Shown piece after piece: positions 60,802 to 64,000 of a stretch of DNA of 64,000 nucleotides. The DNA lies in NCBI GenBank assembly GCA_013397455.1, contig VYZB01000216.1, positions 1,309,206 through 1,373,205 on the forward strand, given 5' to 3'. Each line of letters starts with the position of its first letter. Positions within the stretch are counted from its first letter, which is position 1. The DNA comes from Crotophaga sulcirostris (taxonomy: Eukaryota; Chordata; Aves; Cuculiformes; Crotophagidae). Under the pieces are notes generated by a model that was given only the letters and a program-made list of their open reading frames with translations, did no database searches and was not told the DNA's origin. The translations under genes and the position numbers were made by a program.

Positions 60802-63629
60802 AACCGTGTTTCTGAGACTCATTTTGTAAGGAAGACAAAATCAGCTGTAAGCAGTTTGCAGCATTTCATGGCAAATTGTAATTGACAGGCCAATTAAAGA
60901 AGAAATACCATCAACAAAGCAGATTCTAAGAGCCCAAACATCTTATCAAAGTGACAGGCCACCTAATTAGCTTCAAATGGAATTAGGACCTTGGTCCCAG
61001 TTTCTTTTCCAGTAATAGGGCCATCCTAATTATCCATATCCTATTTCATTCATTCTGACTGTAAACACCTTTCCAATACAATAGATGTATTCTTAATCAG
61101 TGTATTACAGACTAGGTTTGAGAAAGCCACAGTGCCTGTGCAGTTGTTCTAAGTTGGTGCAACTCTCTTTGGTCTTTTCTCTGCTACAACATAACAGAGA
61201 ATTATATTGACGAGGCGAATGACTATAATTTCTGGATTCATGGGTAATTAGGAAAAAATTGACTCTGGAAAAATGACATTCCCAGGTGTGTCATAGAGGT
61301 ATTACAGGCTGCCACAGAGCAACAGTATTCTACAAGGTTGTGACCATGCAAACTCTGAGATACCTGTAATCTGCAAATTTAGCCCAATGAGTAGATACTT
61401 TGCATAGTATCTGACCCTGAAAGACTTTTTGTATTTTTAAATGATCCATGCACATTGTTTTAGTTGCTTGCTTTCTGTATGTTACAATCAGAAAAAGAAA
61501 ATTAAGTTCGGCTTTGATAGCTCAGCTGAAACATCTCCTGGTAAGTGTTTTTGACCCTGTGGCAAGAAACAGAATCAAATAAGACATACAGAGAATATTA
61601 GAAATAAAGTCTCACCTCTCCAAGTTACTGACACATTTGGTGGTGATGACAACCTAGGCACAGGAAGAACAGATCTTGTATATAATATCTACCAGTCCAA
61701 GGCTCTACAACAGTCTTTTACCAAGTATAAATGACTTCCTCAGATAATACCCATCTGCCTGCTGATTGTATTAGCTGGTCTGGTATTACCCCTCCAAATA
61801 GTAGATAAAAGTAAGTTATTAAATGGTAATATTTGGCTTTCAGCTGGATATGTAGTTTTCCTCTGTATATGCACTTAAAAGATCCTATACCCTTAAGTAA
61901 AGTGGAAGGACAAGCGTCCTTGACTTTCTCTAGACTTGTGCTGCTAAATTACTTAGCGAAAGTGAATCTAACTAGTTAGAATACTGCAAATAGGGCAAAT
62001 TTGACAAAATCATATTATTGAAAACATTCAAGAGATTAATCAGCTAACTAGTTCTCACAATACTGATCCATAGCGAGGAAAACCACCCACAGATATCTCT
62101 TGGGGCAGTGGGCATGCATAGACTCTCCAAGCAGAGCTCCATAATTTATTTCTTGAGTCATTAAGTAGAGTAGAGCGGGGCCGGACTCAATGCTTCCAGT
62201 ACTCAGTGAGCCCTTTATCTGACATCCAGGAGAGGGGTGGCAGGAGTGTAGAATTTGTTTCGTACCGCTTTCTTAAGCAGCCAAAAAAAAATTGTGGGCA
62301 AATTCATTAGAAAAGTATACAAATAAGTAGCTCATTTTTGTTAAAGATGATCACAGTTATGAGTCAACAGTAAACCATCCAGGCAGGTGAGAGCACTGCA
62401 TGTTCAAGTTTTGTACCAGACCAGCTAAAGATAAACAATCTTCAAACAATAACCAGAGTTGCTGGGAAGCTACTTGAAGCTTTACAGTTATCCTCATTAT
62501 GTTATAGGTTAAGTAGGTTACATGTTTGAAGGTAACCTACCAGCAGACATCTTGATTAGATATTTCCAGGTTGACATCACCCACACATTTCACTTCTTGA
62601 TAATTAATTCTATGCAGCACATGTATTGTTGCAGTCACATAAAAGCTTCCATTATGATCCCGACACCCTCATTAAGATTGTACTAAATTTTTCATGAAAG
62701 GAGAGATCCTACCTCCTTACATTTTTAACCGCTATATACATTCACTACTCAGAGAGCAAGAGCTTTAATTTTGGAAGGGCACTGTATTTTCAAGCAAAGA
62801 TGTTCACAGAAGTAAGATCTTGTCTGGTGGAAACACTAGTGTAATTTAAAGACTATGTCAGGCAGAAGAGTATCTGAATGATTTTACAGCTGCATGCCAT
62901 TTTCTATCTATATCTTGGTGTAATATTTATATACTGTGGGTATGTTGATTAAAGTTTGTTGTACCAAAGTGCAAACATAAGGCAGTCCATGCTTATTCTT
63001 CCATTCCTTGTCTAATTGGCTGAGCATGTTAGTTGAGAGACGAGAGCAGTGCTACTTCTGATTTCAAGGAAATTCCCCTTCTTTTTCTTAAACATCTTTC
63101 CTTACTATAAGTGCAATCAATGAAAAAGTAACATTATTTTTGACTCCCGTGCAGGTTGCAAGTGTTCTTCTTGGCATCACAGCTATACGTGCATCCAGCT
63201 TCCCCAGGGAGGCCTGCAGTGCCCTCAGTTTGCGTTTAGACTTCCCAGTATACTCAATTCCCTGTTTGCTCTTGTAGTCGCTGAAGCAGATTAGCCACTA
63301 GAGAACCATCTGATCAAGTGCTTTTCATCAAGAAAATTCCTTTGCCAGGCAACAATATTTTTCCATACTATTTCTTTTTTCCCTAATCTTTGTAATCATG
63401 GATATTCCCAGCTCAGATATTATTAGAAGCATACACCACAAATATCAAAAGTGTTGTACACCAAACTAGATCCGGAAGACTTTCTCATTAGCATGCCAGC
63501 CATCTTCCGACCAGCTGGGCAGCCAAGAAAATAATAAATTTGATTCATGCAAAGCAGTTGGCCCTGAATGCATCATTAGCCAGAGGTGAGCACGGGATTC
63601 AATTGACTAAATCATCATGGCATCCAATG
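60802..63629. other. AT-rich non-coding stretch, no gene seen
   Basis: 60840-61080 has a conserved-element texture with repeated homeodomain cores (ACCTAATTAGC, TCCTAATTATCC, GCCAATTAAAG). The rest is unremarkable. No repeat family or exon recognised. Confidence 0.55.
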
Positions 63630-64000
63630 GAGTGTGTCCAGAGGAGGGCAACAAAGATGGTGAAGGGGCTGAAGCACAAGCCCTATGAGGAGCGACTGAG
63701 GGAGCTGGGGCTGCTTAGTCTGGAGGAGGCTCAGGGGAGACCTTATTGCTCTCTACAACTACCTAAAGGGAGGTTGTGGTCAGGCAGGGGTTGGTCTCTT
63801 CTCTCAGGTGACCAGTGACAGAACTAGAGGACATAGACTCAAGCTTCATCAGGGAAAGTTTAGGCTTGATATTAGGAAAAAGTTCTTCACTGAAAGGGTG
63901 ATTTGCCATTGGAATGTGCTGCCCAGGGAGGTGGTGGAGTCTCAACCCTGGAGGTGTTTAAGAGGAGATTGGATGAGGCACTCAGTGCCATGGTTTAGAT
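63630..64000 (+). mobile_element. CR1 LINE copy, truncated by the window end
   Basis: Starts within the ORF2 C-terminal region (GTGTCCAGAGGAGGGCAACA; coding [20 protein letters not shown]) and continues through [30 protein letters not shown] and TTCTTCACTGAAAGGGTGAT to the CTGGAGGTGTTTAAGAGGAG block. The 3' UTR end and tail lie beyond the window. A frameshift follows LLSLEEA, since the ensuing family segment is in another frame. Moderately well preserved. Confidence 0.95.

Noticed and set aside
60541..60838. Long frames of FLFFS or KKRKE repeats
   Set aside because: Direct translation of the AAAAG pentamer array.
1..64000. CRISPR arrays, tRNA or rRNA genes
   Set aside because: No regularly spaced repeats with unique spacers and no tRNA B-box with a matching cloverleaf were seen.

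Overview
This window looks like nuclear DNA of a bird. The main evidence is that almost every recognisable interspersed repeat is a CR1 LINE. At least ten copies are present, in both orientations and of clearly different ages, several ending in the typical CR1 3' tail built on ATTCTATG. There are no Alu-like SINEs or L1 elements and no bacterial operon structure. The background is AT-rich. A crocodilian or turtle cannot be strictly excluded, because they also carry CR1, but the sparse, CR1-dominated repeat content fits a bird best.

I find no protein-coding exon I would defend. Apart from CR1 reverse-transcriptase remnants, the open frames are short, have no recognisable domain and are broken by frequent stops. 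The window therefore reads as intergenic sequence or the inside of a very large intron.

Layout: 1-76 is the end of an (AAAAG)n array. 77-365 is a compact CpG-dense segment (28 CpGs in 81-360) with a CTCF-like and a YY1-like motif. A well-kept CR1 3' end follows at 366-736. A 196-bp non-autonomous hAT-type DNA transposon with perfect 8-bp target-site duplications lies at 4851-5046. CR1 copies follow at 7144-7952 (-), 19835-22277 (+, the longest, with a decayed ORF2), 29101-29860 (-), 30808-30955 (+), 37700-38092 (-), 47865-48730 (+, old, interrupted by about 315 bp of foreign GC-rich DNA), 49018-49325 (-), 59180-59235 (+) and 63630-64000 (+, cut by the window edge). A second, longer (AAAAG)n array at 60602-60801 contains an N and a phase slip. 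Between these lie long AT-rich stretches with scattered homopolymers, a few hairpins, a G-quadruplex candidate and segments that look like conserved non-coding elements, though this cannot be shown from one sequence.

Nothing here works together as a gene system. I looked for an undescribed biological system and did not find a credible one. The most informative items are the hAT element with its intact duplication, the nested insertion inside the old CR1, the CpG-dense segment at the left edge, and the ORF2 relic with a lost catalytic aspartate.
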